Source: an uncultured Prevotella sp.
GTDB lineage: Bacteria; Bacteroidota; Bacteroidia; Bacteroidales; Bacteroidaceae
Length of the DNA: 7,248 bases
Assembly: GCA_945863825.1 (NCBI GenBank)
Contig: CAMBBY010000051.1
Coordinates: 1-7,248 of the forward strand
Reading direction: 5' to 3'
In this document: in pieces, positions 6,482-7,248 of the stretch
Numbering within the stretch: position 1 is the stretch's first letter
How the letters are laid out: each line of letters begins with the position of its first letter
Made by a program: the position numbers and the translations under genes
Notes under the pieces: model-generated
The model's database searches: none
What the model saw: the letters and a program-made list of their open reading frames with translations, nothing else
Told to the model about the DNA's origin: nothing

Positions 6482-6519
6482 TCTTTGGTTTCGAATGATT
6501 AGCTTTGATCTACGGTTTT

Positions 6520-6566
6520 CTGTCCAACAATTAGACGGTGGTGTCTAATTGTTGGACAGTTTGTTT
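6520..6566 (+). terminator. Long perfect hairpin after the ATPase gene, likely terminator
   Basis: Arms at 6520-6536 (CTGTCCAACAATTAGAC) and 6543-6559 are perfectly complementary over 17 bp around a 6-base loop GGTGGT. TTTGTTT follows directly, and a seven-T run lies a little further on. It is a good intrinsic terminator for the permease-ATPase transcript, though the stem is unusually long and AT-rich. Partial read-through into the TolC gene would make that gene less expressed; alternatively the dyad could be a protein-binding site. Confidence 0.7.
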
Positions 6567-6611
6567 AATGAGTTTTTTTATTTAATGGCCTGATTATCAG
6601 GAGAAATGCTG

Positions 6612-6645
6612 TTTTGGCACGGCTCTTGTCCTTATCATGCCAAAA
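6612..6645 (+). promoter_or_regulatory. Possible start-codon hairpin in the TolC leader
   Basis: TTTTGGCA (6612-6619) and TGCCAAAA (6638-6645) are perfect 8-base inverted repeats with an 18-base loop, extendable by one G-U pair (6611/6646). The right arm includes the A of the TolC start codon and the bases just before it, so folding could block initiation. The region 6567-6644 contains no convincing TAnnTTTG promoter, so the gene may depend on read-through from upstream. Function is inference, and AT-rich arms of this size can arise by chance. Confidence 0.4.
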
Positions 6646-7248
6646 TGAAGAAGATTATGAAAAGGATAGGAATATTGATAGGATGGTTGGTCTGGGCGGC
6701 TGGAGTCTCGGCACAGAGCTGGAGCCTTGACGACTGTATGAAATACGCTGTGGAGCACGCCACGGAGGTGAAGCGTGAGGTGGTGAATGCCCGCCAGCGC
6801 AAGCAGGATTATCAGCATGCTGTGGCAGGATTCCTGCCTACCGTTACGGGTGGCGTGCAGGGACAGTACGCCTGGGGACGAAACATCGACCCGGAGACCA
6901 ATACTTATAATAATGTAACGACATTCAACAACTATTATCAGCTTTATGCCGAACTGAATGTATTCGACGGTTTCGCCACCATCAACGCCTTGAAGCAGGC
7001 TAAGTTGAGCCGGGATTATTCAGCCACAGCGATGCAGAAGATTCAGGACGACCGAGCCATCGACGTGATGCAGAAATATGTGGATGCTGCCTATGCTGAG
7101 GCAAGCATTCGGATAGCAAGCGAGAAACTGAACGAAAGCAAGCGGATGCTGGCTAAGATGCAGCGCCTGTATGAACTGGGCGAAAAGGGGCGCCCGGATG
7201 TGGTGCAGATGGAATCGCAGGTGGCAGAAGATGAATACAATCTTACGC
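6645..7248 (+). CDS. TolC-family outer membrane efflux protein, N-terminal part
   Basis: An open frame from ATG 6645 to the window end, 201 codons of what is normally a 430-500 residue protein. Residues 1-23 are a signal peptide (MKKIMKR, hydrophobic core, VSA then Q). The mature protein begins SWSLDDCMKYAVEHATEVK, the usual first helix of the outer membrane efflux repeat. GFLPTVTGGVQGQYAWGRNIDPETNTYNN follows, typical of Bacteroidota TolC relatives, with a beta-strand section about 64-110. Long alpha-helical stretches (about 114-200) are the periplasmic coiled-coil tunnel. ATG 6657 is an alternative start that would still leave a signal peptide. It would be the outer membrane exit channel for the permease/ATPase pair upstream. 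A periplasmic adaptor, needed to connect them, is not in the window and is likely encoded downstream. Confidence 0.93.
   Translation, partial: MKKIMKRIGILIGWLVWAAGVSAQSWSLDDCMKYAVEHATEVKREVVNARQRKQDYQHAVAGFLPTVTGGVQGQYAWGRNIDPETNTYNNVTTFNNYYQLYAELNVFDGFATINALKQAKLSRDYSATAMQKIQDDRAIDVMQKYVDAAYAEASIRIASEKLNESKRMLAKMQRLYELGEKGRPDVVQMESQVAEDEYNLT

Noticed and set aside
6560..6600. Promoter for the TolC gene using TTTG at 6559-6563 region
   Set aside because: At 19-21 base spacing the sequence is TAATGGCC rather than TAnnTTTG, so the match is too weak to list.

Overview
The window looks like Bacteroidota DNA, most likely Prevotellaceae (a Prevotella/Segatella type). Three intergenic regions carry the Bacteroidota promoter pattern (TTTG or TTG, 19-20 bases, TAnnTTTG) and no start has a strong Shine-Dalgarno site. 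The permease, TolC and kinase proteins also read like Bacteroidota family members. The genus is inference. The first 46 bases are not genomic: they are an Illumina Nextera adapter with an i5 index, so this is an uncleaned contig end and real sequence starts at 47.

Bases 47-760 are a low-density region. They hold the last 37 codons of a HAD-type phosphatase, whose end doubles as one arm of a terminator hairpin. A short 34-base-period tandem repeat follows. After that, on the minus strand, lies a decayed C-terminal fragment of a TaqI/Eco57I-like restriction-modification protein interrupted by an in-frame stop. Bases 757-1641 (minus) encode an exported alpha/beta hydrolase of the cinnamoyl/feruloyl esterase-like group, with its own promoter at 1678-1709.

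Bases 1741-7248 form one functional block: a two-component system (response regulator then histidine kinase, minus strand) divergent from a MacB-type ABC export module (permease, ATPase, TolC-like outer membrane protein, plus strand; the last gene runs off the window). The response regulator is a receiver joined directly to a Fis-type helix-turn-helix, without the sigma-54 AAA+ domain that NtrC relatives carry. The kinase is short, with one membrane helix and no visible sensor domain.

The divergent intergenic region contains two matching 19-base palindromes with centres 23 bases apart, lying between and upstream of both promoters. The simplest model is that the kinase/regulator pair binds these sites, controls its own synthesis and activates the exporter. 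A 17-base perfect hairpin separates the permease-ATPase pair from the TolC gene, and a second hairpin may cover the TolC start codon, which suggests separate tuning of the outer membrane component. A periplasmic adaptor gene probably lies just beyond the window. The architecture is a recognisable family arrangement; the operator pair and the leader structure are the parts I cannot match to anything described.
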